A stretch of DNA of 64,000 nt from Nitrospira sp. Its GTDB lineage: Bacteria; Nitrospirota; Nitrospiria; Nitrospirales; Nitrospiraceae. A program made the translations under genes and the position numbers. This document shows, one piece after another, positions 1 through 9,503 of this stretch (position 1 is the stretch's first letter; each line of letters opens with the position of its first letter). The DNA lies in the NCBI GenBank assembly GCA_009594995.1, contig VOPR01000015.1:124001-188000 (forward strand), read 5' to 3'. The notes under the pieces were generated by a model. That model did no database searches. It was given only the letters and a program-made list of their open reading frames with translations, and was not told the DNA's origin.

Positions 1-373
1 GGCTGATGCCTTCACCCTGTTTGAGAAGTTTGAAGCGAAACTGGCGGAATATCGCGGCAACCTGACGAGGGCCGCCGTGGAGCTGGCGAAAGACTGGCGG
101 ACGGATCGCGTGTTGCGGCGTCTGGAGGCGCTGCTGGCGGTCGCCGATCTTGATCACTCTTTCATCATCTCCGGCACTGGCGACGTGGTCGAACCGGAGG
201 ACTGCATTCTCGCCATCGGATCGGGAGGGCCCTATGCGCTGGCGTCTGCCCGCGCACTACTGGCCCATTCCGAACTGGCCGCCGAACAAGTCGTGCGCGA
301 ATCCCTGATGATCGCAGGCGGGATTGACATTTATACCAACCAACAGATTGTGCTCGAATCGCTCACGCGTTAG
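1..373 (+). CDS. hslV: ATP-dependent protease subunit HslV (5' truncated)
   Basis: C-terminal part of the HslV peptidase, the proteolytic threonine-peptidase ring that works with the HslU unfoldase in the cytoplasm. The reading frame is open from base 2 with no start inside the window; a GTG at 77 is internal. Family landmarks are the segment [20 protein letters not shown] followed by [12 protein letters not shown] and [16 protein letters not shown], which match the HslV C-terminal half. The N-terminal catalytic Thr lies upstream of the window. It ends 12 bases before hslU, the usual hslVU operon. The GDVVEPED stretch separates it from alpha/beta proteasome subunits. Confidence 0.95.
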   Translation, partial: ADAFTLFEKFEAKLAEYRGNLTRAAVELAKDWRTDRVLRRLEALLAVADLDHSFIISGTGDVVEPEDCILAIGSGGPYALASARALLAHSELAAEQVVRESLMIAGGIDIYTNQQIVLESLTR

Positions 374-385
374 GATCAGCCTGCC

Positions 386-1789
386 ATGACGACCGAATCC
401 ACAGCCCGCCCGCTGAATTTGAATAATCTCACGCCCCGGCAGATCGTCGAGGCGCTTGATCGTTATGTGATCGGCCAGCAGGATGCCAAACGCATGGTCG
501 CGATTGCCTTACGTAACCGATGGCGCAGGCAGCAACTGGCGCCGGAGTTGCGTGATGAAGTCATGCCGAAGAACATCATCATGATCGGTCCGACCGGCGT
601 GGGGAAAACCGAAATTGCGAGACGCCTGGCGAAACTCGCTGAAGCGCCGTTCATCAAGGTCGAGGCGTCAAAATTTACTGAGGTCGGCTATGTCGGCCGG
701 GACGTCGAATCCATCATTCGCGATCTCACCGAACAGGCGATCAGTTTGGTGAAAACCAAACATTTGGAGGATGTGCAGGAGAAGGCGTCGCGGCTGGGGG
801 AAGAACGCGTCCTCGATTTGCTATTGCCTGGCGCGCCATCCCGTTCGGTCCCGCCTGGATTCGACCATGCCGGCACGCGTGCGGAAGCTGCCGAGCCGAC
901 AGAGTCGCCGGACGCCACGCGCTCGAAGCTGCGGTTGCAATTGCGCGAGGGCAAGCTGGATCAACGGTCTGTGGAAGTGGAAGTGAAGGAACGGGCCTTG
1001 CCGCTCGGGGTCATTTCGAATGCGGGTGGCATGGAAGATTTGGAGGGGAACCTCCGCGATATGCTGGGTGGCATGTTCCAGGGGAAGAAAAAGAAACGGG
1101 TGATGAAAGTCCCCGATGCGCTCAAGCACCTCACTCAAGAAGAAGCCCAGAAACTGATCGATATGGATGAGGTGGTGCGCGAGGCCATCACAAAAGTGGA
1201 GCAGACCGGGATCGTCTTTTTGGACGAGATCGACAAGATTGCCGGCCGTGAGCGGGCGATGGGCCCGGATGTCTCACGTGAAGGGGTGCAGCGCGATCTC
1301 CTGCCGATTGTGGAGGGGTCCACCGTCAGTACAAAGCACGGGGCCGTGCAGACAGACCATATCCTCTTCATCGCCGCGGGGGCCTTCCATGTGGCGAAAC
1401 CGTCGGACTTGATCCCAGAGCTTCAGGGCCGTTTTCCTATTCGTGTCGAGCTGGCGCCGCTCACCAAAGAAGACTTTGTGCGCATCCTGACCGAACCGCG
1501 TGGGGCGCTGGTGCGCCAGTATCATGCTTTGATGGCGACGGAAGGGCTCACCGTTGAGTTCAGGGAAGACGGTTTGGCGGAGATCGCGGCGACAGCGGTG
1601 CAGGTCAACGAGCGCACCGAAAACATCGGCGCCCGGCGTTTATTTACGATCATGGAACGTCTGCTTGAGCAGGTCTCGTTCGAGGGATCTGAGATGCAAG
1701 AGAAGACCATCGTCGTGGATGCCGGGTATGTCCGAGCACGGCTGCAGAACATTGTGAAGGATCAGGACCTGAGCCGCTATATTCTGTAG
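386..1789 (+). CDS. hslU: ATP-dependent protease ATPase subunit HslU
   Basis: AAA+ unfoldase (467 aa, close to the usual 440-470) that recognises and threads substrates into HslV. Visible motifs: the N-terminal [22 protein letters not shown], Walker A GPTGVGKT at residues 68-75, the pore-type loop sequence GYVGRDVE, Walker B with VFLDEIDKI near residue 280, and the C-terminal sensor region [17 protein letters not shown]. The middle I-domain (about residues 110-240) is present. It ends with RYIL, the typical HslU C-terminal tail that docks into HslV. It starts 12 bases after hslV and is followed 27 bases later by argB, so all three may be cotranscribed. Confidence 0.97.
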   Translation: MTTESTARPLNLNNLTPRQIVEALDRYVIGQQDAKRMVAIALRNRWRRQQLAPELRDEVMPKNIIMIGPTGVGKTEIARRLAKLAEAPFIKVEASKFTEVGYVGRDVESIIRDLTEQAISLVKTKHLEDVQEKASRLGEERVLDLLLPGAPSRSVPPGFDHAGTRAEAAEPTESPDATRSKLRLQLREGKLDQRSVEVEVKERALPLGVISNAGGMEDLEGNLRDMLGGMFQGKKKKRVMKVPDALKHLTQEEAQKLIDMDEVVREAITKVEQTGIVFLDEIDKIAGRERAMGPDVSREGVQRDLLPIVEGSTVSTKHGAVQTDHILFIAAGAFHVAKPSDLIPELQGRFPIRVELAPLTKEDFVRILTEPRGALVRQYHALMATEGLTVEFREDGLAEIAATAVQVNERTENIGARRLFTIMERLLEQVSFEGSEMQEKTIVVDAGYVRARLQNIVKDQDLSRYIL

Positions 1790-1816
1790 GCGGAAGGCGG
1801 GAGCGAGGAGTGACGC

Positions 1817-2713
1817 ATGAATAAATTGATTAAGAAGGCCGATGTTCTGATTGAGGCGCTGCCCTACATTCGAACCTTCAAGGGCAAGACCGTTGTCATC
1901 AAGTACGGGGGGCATGCCATGACGGATGCCTCGCTCAAAGCGCGGTTCGCGCAGAACGTCGTGTTGCTCAAGTATGTCGGACTGAACCCGGTGGTCGTGC
2001 ATGGTGGTGGTCCGCAAATCGATCAGATGCTGGACCGGTTGGGCATGGAGGCGAAGTTCAAGCACGGAGTCCGGGTGACCGACGCCGCGACGATGGAAAT
2101 TGTGGAGATGGTGCTGGCCGGCCGGATCAACATGGAAATCGTCGATCTTCTCAACCGCCATGGTGGTCAGGCGGTGGGGTTGAGCGGCAAAGACGGCGGG
2201 TTGATGTTGACCAAGCCGTTAACGGCCAAGGCGTGGGCGGAAAGTATTGAAAAGGACATTGATGTCGGCGATAGCGACGCCGACTTCGGCTTTGTCGGCG
2301 ATGTGAAGTCGATCGATCCCACGTTACTGCTGAAGCTCCAGGAAGATCACTATATTCCAGTCATTGCGCCCATCGGCACGGATCGGGAAGGGAACACGTA
2401 CAACATCAATGCCGACCTGGTCGCAGGGGCAATTGCCGCGGCGCTGAAGGCGGAAAAGCTGGTGATGTTGACCGACGTGAAGGGCATTCGTGATGCCAAC
2501 GGCCGCCACCTATCCACGGTGTCCCGCAAAGACGTACAGCGGATGGTCAAACGCGGCACCATCAGCGAGGGGATGCTGCCGAAGGTGCATGCCTGCCTGG
2601 ATGCATTGGCCGATGGCGTCGGGAAAGCGCATATTGTGGACGGCCGTGTGCCCCATGCCATTCTGCTGGAAATTTTTACCCACAAGGGCATCGGAACTGA
2701 GATCGTCGCGTAG
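1817..2713 (+). CDS. argB: Acetylglutamate kinase
   Basis: Phosphorylates N-acetyl-L-glutamate with ATP, the second step of arginine biosynthesis, in the cytoplasm. The 298-aa protein has the amino acid kinase fold signatures VIKYGGHAM (phosphate-binding Lys and Gly), VVVHGGGPQIDQML, the substrate-binding RVTDAATMEIVEMVLAGRIN, and the C-terminal ISEGMLPKVHACLDAL. The N-terminal helix is present (about 25 residues before the first strand); this extension is typical of arginine-inhibited hexameric enzymes, so feedback inhibition by arginine is plausible but not shown. It lies 27 bases after hslU; no other arg gene is in the window. Confidence 0.96.
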   Translation: MNKLIKKADVLIEALPYIRTFKGKTVVIKYGGHAMTDASLKARFAQNVVLLKYVGLNPVVVHGGGPQIDQMLDRLGMEAKFKHGVRVTDAATMEIVEMVLAGRINMEIVDLLNRHGGQAVGLSGKDGGLMLTKPLTAKAWAESIEKDIDVGDSDADFGFVGDVKSIDPTLLLKLQEDHYIPVIAPIGTDREGNTYNINADLVAGAIAAALKAEKLVMLTDVKGIRDANGRHLSTVSRKDVQRMVKRGTISEGMLPKVHACLDALADGVGKAHIVDGRVPHAILLEIFTHKGIGTEIVA

Positions 2714-2902
2714 CCTGTGACGGAGTGATCCCTCCAATTCTCAACCATTGCTGATCGGGCGCAGGAAGAGACGATTCCCGGCTCGCAGGGCATCGATGAG
2801 CGCGGAGAGTGCCACGTGCTTGCCTGAGGCAGCTCATGGCCTGCTCATGACATTTTCATTTTATAAGGCAAGGTACTAAAGGCTTGGCCTGCATGGGGGA
2901 AC
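2714..2902. other. Intergenic region with possible promoter
   Basis: This 189-base stretch between argB and the next gene holds no convincing ORF. An AT-rich segment at about 2848-2875 includes TTTTATAAGG and a later TACTAA that could serve as -10 elements for the gene at 2903, but no clear -35 accompanies either. The assignment is weak. Confidence 0.25.
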
Positions 2903-3601
2903 ATGGCGCGTAAATTGGTCACGGTAGGGTCTGCCACTCGGCGTGCCATCAAGGAGATATTTGCGCGACTGGACTACGCGAGACTGGGTCCGATTTATTG
3001 CGATGAAGGCGGCGATGAGTTTTGGGCAGCGAAGCGCGGACTCTGCCAGCGGCTTGGAACAACAGTCGCCAATGCCCTCTTCTCGCGACTCAAGCCGGGC
3101 GGCACCAGTCTGTATGTGGGAGCCGGGGTGGCGGAGATTCCGCCTCTGGTGATGGAAGCACTGGATTTGGGGCGGCGTATGGTCGCCTGCAATTTGCGAC
3201 GACAGGAGGTGCAGGTTTTGAACCGTGCCTGCACCGGCTTTCCGATTCGCTTTCAGCATCAAGACGCGGGTTCCGTAAAAGACCGGGTGGATCACCTCTG
3301 GCTTGTCAGCGTACTGAACGATCCTGAACGGTTTCCGGAGCTCTCGGTGTTGTCCTACGGGCGGGCGAATCCCGTGACGTTCAATGCCAAGAAATTTCTT
3401 GCGGAACAACGGACGGTCGCTCGACTGGTCGATCGTTGCTTAGGCCGATTAACTGTGCCGGGCTTGGTCACCACGACGGTTGAAGAGGCGGTATGGGTTG
3501 CCGAGTGGTGTCACCGGCGGGGCATTCCCTACAAAATTGATCCGCACACGTTCGCGTCACCCACCGTGGGCGATCCCATCTGTGTCATGCAGATTGGGTG
3601 A
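2903..3601 (+). CDS. Unknown protein, SAM-methyltransferase-like fold
   Basis: I do not recognise a named family for this 232-aa protein. The segment TSLYVGAGVAEIPPLVMEA (about residues 70-88) resembles motif I of class I SAM-dependent methyltransferases, and VACNLRRQEVQVLNRA resembles the acidic/loop region after it, though the usual Asp/Glu at the end of strand 2 is replaced by Asn. A later VDHLWLVSVLNDPERFPEL fits a strand-4 position. No signal peptide or membrane segment is seen, so it is probably cytoplasmic. The ATG follows GGGGGAAC. It converges with the gamma-carbonic-anhydrase-like gene, 37 bases away. Function is not assignable; methyltransferase is an inference from one motif. Confidence 0.75.
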   Translation: MARKLVTVGSATRRAIKEIFARLDYARLGPIYCDEGGDEFWAAKRGLCQRLGTTVANALFSRLKPGGTSLYVGAGVAEIPPLVMEALDLGRRMVACNLRRQEVQVLNRACTGFPIRFQHQDAGSVKDRVDHLWLVSVLNDPERFPELSVLSYGRANPVTFNAKKFLAEQRTVARLVDRCLGRLTVPGLVTTTVEEAVWVAEWCHRRGIPYKIDPHTFASPTVGDPICVMQIG

Positions 3602-3638
3602 AGAGGGAGTAGGTGAAGCGCACGGATGACGAATGGGG

Positions 3639-4178
3639 TTACACCCAGAAGCCCGGGCGGGCTTTCTCCGGTCCAGAGAGGTATTGGCGAGAATACCGGA
3701 TATAGTTCTGCGCGGATTCGCGAATCCATGCGAGTTCCTGTTCGGTCACCGGGCGTTTGACCTTGGCCGGCGAGCCCAGGATGAGACTCTTGGGTGGGAC
3801 GATTGTATTTTCCGTGACCAATGCTCCGGCACCAACGACCGAGTCTTCCCCGATCACGGCCCCGTCCATAATGATCGCGCCCATTCCGACCAGCACCCGG
3901 TTCTGGATGGTGCAGCCGTGCAGCACCACGTTGTGCCCGATGGTGACGTCGTCGCCGATGATCAGCGGATGCGTGTCGTGTGTGACGTGCAACATGCAGA
4001 GGTCCTGCACATTGGTCCGATGCCCGATGCGAATGTAGTTCACATCGCCGCGAATGACGGCATGAAACCAGGCGCTGCACTCTTCGCCCATGACGACGTC
4101 GCCGATGATGACGGCCGTCTCTTCGACAAAACAAGACTGCGGAACGGTCGGTGTGATGCCTTGGAACGTCCGGATCAT
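3639..4178 (-). CDS. Gamma-carbonic anhydrase-like hexapeptide-repeat protein
   Basis: 179-aa left-handed beta-helix protein of the gamma-carbonic anhydrase/YrdA/PaaY group. Hexapeptide repeats run from about residue 20 to 140 (for example IIGDVVMG, IIGDDVTIGHNVVL, VLVGMGAIIMDGAVIG). The metal-ligand region is visible in MLHVTHDTHP (His64, 67, 70) and IGHNVVLHGC (His82, His87), the layout seen in zinc or iron gamma-class enzymes. Family members form trimers and some hydrate CO2, but many have no demonstrated activity, so the enzymatic role is inferred. It is a single gene facing convergently into the gene at 2903 and divergent from rimO, 83 bases away. Confidence 0.9.
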   Translation of the reverse strand: MIRTFQGITPTVPQSCFVEETAVIIGDVVMGEECSAWFHAVIRGDVNYIRIGHRTNVQDLCMLHVTHDTHPLIIGDDVTIGHNVVLHGCTIQNRVLVGMGAIIMDGAVIGEDSVVGAGALVTENTIVPPKSLILGSPAKVKRPVTEQELAWIRESAQNYIRYSRQYLSGPEKARPGFWV

Positions 4179-4261
4179 GCGTCCAATCTAGGATAGCGCA
4201 GGCCGAATAGCAAGAGACCTCGTTTGACAGACTTTTCCGCCGTCTCGTAGACTGCCGGGTT

Positions 4262-5719
4262 ATGGCTTCATCATTAATTACTCCCTCACGGGCGAAACGA
4301 AAAAAACCCACTATCGGCTTTGTGAACCTGGGCTGTTCGAAAAACCAGGTGGATTCTGAGGTCATGCTCGGGACGCTGGTGGCCGGTGGATTCCAATTGA
4401 CCGGCGACGCGCGTGCCGCCGAAGTGGTCATCATCAATACCTGCGGCTTCATTGAAGAGGCCAAGCAGGAGTCGATCAACAGCATTATCGAACATGGCCG
4501 TCTCAAGAAGTCCGGCTCCTGCCGTGTCTTAATCGCTGCCGGTTGCCTGGCGCAGCGGTATCAGGGCGAGCTGTTAAAGGAATTGCCTGAGTTGGATGGA
4601 GTGGTCGGTACGGGCGAGTTCGGGCGCATCGCAGAGATTTGCCGCAGTCTGTTGGCTCCAAAGGCCCGGCAACAACGAGTCTGGCTCGGACAGCCGCCCT
4701 ATCTCTACGATGCCGAAACTCCGCGCATCCGTCTTGGCACGCCCCATAGTGCCTATCTCAAAATTGCCGAAGGGTGTAACCGCAACTGTGCGTTCTGTGC
4801 GATCCCGATTATGCGCGGCAAACAACGGAGCCGTCCGATTGAATCCATCGTGGCCGAGGCAAAGCGGTTGGCCCACGAAGGAGTGAAGGAACTCAACCTG
4901 ATTTCTCAGGACACCATCAACTATGGGGTGGATCTTGGACTCAAACAGGGACTCACCGCCCTGTTGCGTGAGTTGGTCACCGTGGACGATGTGCGCTGGA
5001 TCCGGCCCTTCTACTTATATCCGCAGCAGGTGACGGATGAGCTCCTGGATATCTATGCGGGCGAAGCGCGCATCACCAAGTACCTCGACATGCCGCTCCA
5101 ACATATCAGCGACGGCATGCTGAAGCGGATGCACCGATTGGGCGACCGCAAGCACCTCACGAAACTGGTCGAACGTATTCGCGCCAAAATTCCCGGCGTC
5201 TTTTTTCGAACGGCCTTTATCGTTGGGTTCCCCGGCGAGACGGATGCTCAGTTTGAAGAGCTGCGGCAATTCATCCTCGATATGGAATTCGATCGCGTCG
5301 CGGTGTTTCTTTATTCGGATGAGGAAGGGACCTCGGCGGTCGATCTCGATCGAAAAGTCGATCAGACGGTAATGGAAGAACGGCGCAATGAGCTGCTGGC
5401 CCTGCAGGAGTCGATCTCAGAGTCGAAAAACAGGGAGTATCTCGGCCGTACGATCGAGGTCCTGGTGGATGGGATTTCTGAGGAATCGGATCGGCTGCTG
5501 GAAGCGAGACATCAAGGACTGGCGCCGGAAATCGACGGGGTGGTCTATTGTGAGCGTGGCGTGGCCAAGCCGGGCGAGTTTATGTCGGTCACAGTCACAG
5601 ATGTCGCCGGGTATGATCTGATTGCTCAGCCTGTCGGTCGCACCGACACCTCCACGTCCTCTGCTTCCTCTTCCCCTGCTCTGCTCATGCCCAAAAAAAA
5701 CGGGGCGGGCTACCGGTAA
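4262..5719 (+). CDS. rimO: Ribosomal protein uS12 methylthiotransferase RimO
   Basis: Radical-SAM enzyme that adds a methylthio group to the conserved Asp of ribosomal protein S12. Domains in order: N-terminal UPF0004/MTTase domain beginning GFVNLGCSKNQVDSE with its cluster-binding Cys residues, the radical-SAM domain with CNRNCAFC (Cys172, 176, 179), and a C-terminal TRAM domain. NLGCSKNQVDSE and LISQDTINYG favour RimO over MiaB. At 485 aa it is about 40 residues longer than typical; the extra part is a Ser/Thr-rich tail after the TRAM domain. It stands alone on the plus strand and converges on the HtrA gene. Confidence 0.95.
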   Translation: MASSLITPSRAKRKKPTIGFVNLGCSKNQVDSEVMLGTLVAGGFQLTGDARAAEVVIINTCGFIEEAKQESINSIIEHGRLKKSGSCRVLIAAGCLAQRYQGELLKELPELDGVVGTGEFGRIAEICRSLLAPKARQQRVWLGQPPYLYDAETPRIRLGTPHSAYLKIAEGCNRNCAFCAIPIMRGKQRSRPIESIVAEAKRLAHEGVKELNLISQDTINYGVDLGLKQGLTALLRELVTVDDVRWIRPFYLYPQQVTDELLDIYAGEARITKYLDMPLQHISDGMLKRMHRLGDRKHLTKLVERIRAKIPGVFFRTAFIVGFPGETDAQFEELRQFILDMEFDRVAVFLYSDEEGTSAVDLDRKVDQTVMEERRNELLALQESISESKNREYLGRTIEVLVDGISEESDRLLEARHQGLAPEIDGVVYCERGVAKPGEFMSVTVTDVAGYDLIAQPVGRTDTSTSSASSSPALLMPKKNGAGYR

Positions 5720-5764
5720 GCGTTCGCTCCCCGGCAGCCTGCCCGCTACGATGCACGTACCCGC

Positions 5765-7243
5765 TTAGATCTTTGCGCTGAGATAGAGGGATGCGCCGCG
5801 CCGGTTGATCAAGACCAGAACGGTTTGTCCTTTCTTGAGATTCGACGCGGCCCGGTCGAAGTCCTTCATCGATGTGACCGGCTTGCGGTTGATTTCCCGG
5901 ATGACGTCACCGGGCATCAACCCCGCTCGTTCGGCATCGCTCTCGGGATCAACGGTGGTCACCACGACGCCTTGAATCTTTCCCTTGAGCCCGAGTTCCT
6001 GCGCCGTCTCCCGATCGAGTTCCTGCACCGCGAGGCCTGCCAGCGGTTGGTCCGAGGGGCCGGCCTCCGCCTTAGCGATCTGCGGATTGTCCGGCAGTTC
6101 AGCGATAGTCACAGACAGATCCTTCTCCTGGCCGTCGCGCATCACTTTCACCGTGACTTTGCTACCGACCGCGCTTCGCGTCACCGCACGTTGAAGGGTC
6201 ACGGAATCCTCAATCGGCGCGCCTTGGAATGAAAGGATGACGTCGCCCTGCTTGATGCCGGCTTTATCCGCCGGTCCTTCTTCCTTCACATCGGTGACAA
6301 CGGCACCGTTGCTGCCCTTCACGCCGAAGGATTTGGCCAGGTCGTGATTCAAATCCTGAATGCCGATGCCGAGAAATCCGCGTACGACCTTCCCGGTTTT
6401 GACGAGGCTTTCATAAATGGGTTTGCTCATGCCGGTCGAGACCGCGAAGCCGACACCTTGATAGCCTCCGGTTTGGGAGAAGATGGCCGTATTGATTCCG
6501 ATCAATTCGCCTTTGGTATTGACGAGTGCGCCACCGCTGTTTCCCGGATTGATGGCGGCATCGGTCTGGATGAAGTCTTCATATTGCGTAATCCCCATAT
6601 GCCCTCGGCCGAGGGCGCTGACGATTCCCAGCGTGACCGTGGAATTCAATCCGAATGGGTTTCCGACTGCCAGCACGTATTCGCCGACCTGAAGGCGGCC
6701 GGAATCGCCCCAGGGAATGGTCGGGAGCTGAGTGCCGTCGATCTTCACCACGGCAATGTCACTCTTGGGATCGCTGCCGACGATCCGCCCTTTGAATTCT
6801 CGTTTGTCGGGCAAGGTGACGGTGACCGTTTTTGCTCCTGCAATCACGTGGTTATTGGTCAGCACATATCCGTCCTGGGTGACGATCACGCCGGATCCCT
6901 GCCCGCCGCCTCGGCGTTCCCGTGGCTCCATCGGTGGTCCGAATCGGCGTGGTCCGAACGGTGATCCGAAAAAGTCTTCCATTTTGCCGCGCGAGCGGGT
7001 CTGGTCGGAGACCTCCTCCGCCCCGCTGGTGGTGATATTGACGACGGCGGGGGTGACAGCTTTCGCCACATCTGCGAACCCGGCAGCCGGCAAGCCGCCT
7101 GCTACTGGAGCGGAGCGATCCTCTGCAATCGGCGATGGATTCGAGGCGTGGGATTGGGAGAGCGGGGTATAGCTCCAGATCAACCCAGCGCTCAATGCAG
7201 CGATACCGGCCAGAACACTGACGGACTGTGTGGGTCGTTTCAT
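5765..7243 (-). CDS. DegP/HtrA-family periplasmic serine protease (Do type)
   Basis: Envelope quality-control protease of 492 aa. It begins with a signal sequence or anchor (hydrophobic residues 8-28), then a trypsin-like domain with triad His132 (LTNNHVIAGA), Asp162 (KSDIAVVKID) and Ser236 (NPGNSGGAL), followed by two PDZ domains (about 285-375 and 400-490; GFLGIGIQDL and GVVVTTVDPES). A Gly/Pro/Arg-rich loop at about 92-115 lies in the LA-loop position. The ATG has a strong ribosome site, AGGAGG seven bases upstream. It lies 116 bases downstream of a two-component pair on the same strand, which suggests stress-responsive control. DegP versus DegQ cannot be told from sequence alone. Confidence 0.95.
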   Translation of the reverse strand: MKRPTQSVSVLAGIAALSAGLIWSYTPLSQSHASNPSPIAEDRSAPVAGGLPAAGFADVAKAVTPAVVNITTSGAEEVSDQTRSRGKMEDFFGSPFGPRRFGPPMEPRERRGGGQGSGVIVTQDGYVLTNNHVIAGAKTVTVTLPDKREFKGRIVGSDPKSDIAVVKIDGTQLPTIPWGDSGRLQVGEYVLAVGNPFGLNSTVTLGIVSALGRGHMGITQYEDFIQTDAAINPGNSGGALVNTKGELIGINTAIFSQTGGYQGVGFAVSTGMSKPIYESLVKTGKVVRGFLGIGIQDLNHDLAKSFGVKGSNGAVVTDVKEEGPADKAGIKQGDVILSFQGAPIEDSVTLQRAVTRSAVGSKVTVKVMRDGQEKDLSVTIAELPDNPQIAKAEAGPSDQPLAGLAVQELDRETAQELGLKGKIQGVVVTTVDPESDAERAGLMPGDVIREINRKPVTSMKDFDRAASNLKKGQTVLVLINRRGASLYLSAKI

Positions 7244-7359
7244 GGGGGCTCCTCCTAGATGTCGGTGATCTGCTTACGCGGGTGACGATCCCGCTGCGAC
7301 AGTCATCTGGAAGGTAACAGCCCTGGATGAGAAATCTATTAGCGTGGAATTAGAAGTCA

Positions 7360-8763
7360 TTAAGCTGCCGGGGCAGCCAAGGGAAGGACGAGGGTGAACG
7401 TGGAGCCTTTGCCGACCTCGCTCTGGACCTCGATGTGGCCGTGATGGGCCTCCGCAATCCACGCGCAGATGGAGAGGCCGAGCCCGGTGCCCTTTTTTGT
7501 GTGGGCCCTCGCATCGTCGGTGCGGAAGAATCGGTCAAAGATCTGCTTGTGGGCGTCGGGAGGGATGCCGATTCCGTAATCGCGCACGGAGAGCCGGGCC
7601 GTTCGGCCCTCCACCCGGAGATCGATTTCCACCTTACCCTGCGGGTAAGAGTACTTCACGGCATTGTCGACGAGGTTGAGGATGAGTTCCCGCAGCCGGA
7701 GTTCGTCGCCACGCACGGTGGCCGGCTGAATCGTGCCCATGATGACATCGATCTCCCGCTCCTGGCCCAACAGGCAGGCCTGACGCTGAATGTCTTCCAC
7801 CAACGCCTCCAGGCGAACCGGCTCGCACTCGGTTTTCACTTGCCCCATATCTGCCCGCGAGAGAAACAGCAATTCTTCCACGATGCGCGACATGCGGTCG
7901 ATTTCTTCCAGATTGCTTTCGAGCACGGCAATGTAATCTTCGACCGGGCGAGGCCGCCGCAGCACGAGTTCGCTCTCGCCCTTCATGACCGTGAGTGGCG
8001 TGCGCAGTTCATGGGAGGCATCGCTGCTGAATTGCCGGATTTGCGCAAAGGAGGTTTCCAGTCGTGCAATCATATTGTTGAAGGTGTCGGTCAGGCGCCC
8101 GATTTCGTCGGAAGAGCGTTCGGAGGTCAGGCGCTGGGTCAGGTCGCCCGCGGCAATACGTTGTGCCGCCACGGTAATGGAATCGACGGGACGCAAGGCG
8201 CGTCCTGCCAGAAACCATCCTCCGGCCAACGAGACGACCAGGGCGATCGGCGCCATGACGAGCAGGACGAGGAGGAACCGGCGGAGGGTTTCCTCGACAC
8301 CTTCCAGCGTGGTACCGACTTGCACGATGTAGAGCAGGGAGCCGCGGTAAATGATCGGAACGGAAACGAGGCGGAGTGGCGGTTCGTTGGGGTACCTGGC
8401 CGACTCGAAGACCGTGCTGCCGGTAAAGGCGGCTTCCAGGGCGGGACGGCTCAGCGGTACGTCGTGCTGTCGGATATTCGGGGAGCGGATGGTGATCGTG
8501 CCGGTCGGGCTGAAGATCTGAAAAAATTTGTCGATGCGGGTCAATTCCGGGAATTGACTGAGGAGGGCATCCTCATCGATCAGGGGCAAGAACCCCCTGG
8601 TCTCCAAGGAGCGCACTGCGGCCGAGGCGGTTTCCTGCAAGGACTCATCGACTTGGTCTCGGAGGCTGCGGGCCGTGATGGTATAGAGCACCACGGAGAA
8701 CGTCATCAGGATCAGAGCCAGGGCCGTTCCATACCAGAGTGTGAGCCGGACTCGAAGCGGCAT
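7360..8763 (-). CDS. Sensor histidine kinase (BaeS/CusS-like)
   Basis: Membrane sensor kinase of 467 aa. Two membrane segments (about 11-30 and 163-188) flank a periplasmic domain of roughly 130 residues. A HAMP domain follows (about 185-240, containing RALRPVDSI), then a HisKA domain with the phospho-acceptor His251 in DASHELRTPLTVM, and an ATPase domain with N box NLVDNAVKYS, G1 DYGIGIPPD, F box FDRFFR and G2 GTGLGLSI. Its start codon overlaps the stop of the response regulator gene by one base, so the pair is translationally coupled. The periplasmic ligand is unknown; the nearby HtrA gene suggests an envelope-stress signal, which is inference. Confidence 0.95.
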   Translation of the reverse strand: MPLRVRLTLWYGTALALILMTFSVVLYTITARSLRDQVDESLQETASAAVRSLETRGFLPLIDEDALLSQFPELTRIDKFFQIFSPTGTITIRSPNIRQHDVPLSRPALEAAFTGSTVFESARYPNEPPLRLVSVPIIYRGSLLYIVQVGTTLEGVEETLRRFLLVLLVMAPIALVVSLAGGWFLAGRALRPVDSITVAAQRIAAGDLTQRLTSERSSDEIGRLTDTFNNMIARLETSFAQIRQFSSDASHELRTPLTVMKGESELVLRRPRPVEDYIAVLESNLEEIDRMSRIVEELLFLSRADMGQVKTECEPVRLEALVEDIQRQACLLGQEREIDVIMGTIQPATVRGDELRLRELILNLVDNAVKYSYPQGKVEIDLRVEGRTARLSVRDYGIGIPPDAHKQIFDRFFRTDDARAHTKKGTGLGLSICAWIAEAHHGHIEVQSEVGKGSTFTLVLPLAAPAA

Positions 8764-9434
8764 CAGTCCACCTTGAGCATATACCCACTCCCTCGAATCG
8801 TATGGATCAGCTTTCGGGCCCGCCCGCGATCGATTTTGTTTCGCAGGTAATTCACATAGACGTCAATGACGTTGGTGAACGTGTCGAAATCCTGATTCCA
8901 GACATGGTCGGAGATCATGGGACGGGTCAACACCCGCCCGGCATGGCGCATGAAATATTCCAACAGCGCATATTCTTTCACTGTGAGGTCAATGCGCTGC
9001 CCTGCACGCGTGACTTCACGCGTGGCGGGGTTCAGCACGAGATCGTCAATTTGCAGCGTGCCGGACGATTCGGCCGTTCCGCGCCGTAAGAGAGCTCGAA
9101 CCCGGGCGAGGAGCTCATCAATGGCGAAGGGTTTGGTCAGGTAGTCATCCGCGCCGGCATCCAGTCCTTTGACGCGTTGATCCACTTTTGACTGAGCGGT
9201 GAGGATCAGCACGGGTGTTTGAATCTTTTCTTTGCGGAGGCGGGTGAGCACCTCCATGCCGGGGAGGCTCGGCAGCATGAGGTCGATCATGATGAGGTCG
9301 TAGCTGCCAGTCAGAGCCAGGTCAAGGCCTTGCGCGCCGTCCTCACAGAGGTCGACCGCGTAGCTTTCTTCCTCCAGGGCCCGCTTGATGAAGGAGCCCA
9401 CCTTGGTTTCATCTTCAATGACAAGAACGCGCAT
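8763..9434 (-). CDS. Response regulator, OmpR/PhoB family
   Basis: 223-aa two-domain transcription factor. The receiver domain (1-120) shows the acidic pocket IEDETK, phospho-acceptor Asp51 in IMIDLMLP and Lys101 in YLTKPF. The C-terminal winged-helix DNA-binding domain (about 128-222) contains LTVKEYALLEYFMRHAGRVL and the VNYLRNKID recognition region. First gene of the minus-strand run that includes the kinase and the HtrA protease, so those are its likeliest cotranscribed partners and possible targets. The sequence upstream of the start (9435-9503) is short and also borders the end of the M48 peptidase gene. Confidence 0.96.
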   Translation of the reverse strand: MRVLVIEDETKVGSFIKRALEEESYAVDLCEDGAQGLDLALTGSYDLIMIDLMLPSLPGMEVLTRLRKEKIQTPVLILTAQSKVDQRVKGLDAGADDYLTKPFAIDELLARVRALLRRGTAESSGTLQIDDLVLNPATREVTRAGQRIDLTVKEYALLEYFMRHAGRVLTRPMISDHVWNQDFDTFTNVIDVYVNYLRNKIDRGRARKLIHTIRGSGYMLKVD

Positions 9435-9503
9435 CGGCCGTATCCATAGGTTCGGGGATTATAGCAGAGGCAGTCGGGTCTGTGAGCAGGTGAAACGATT
9501 CTC

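Noticed and set aside
7435..8850. 471-aa open frame antisense to the histidine kinase gene
   Set aside because: No motifs; the kinase boxes on the other strand explain the sequence.
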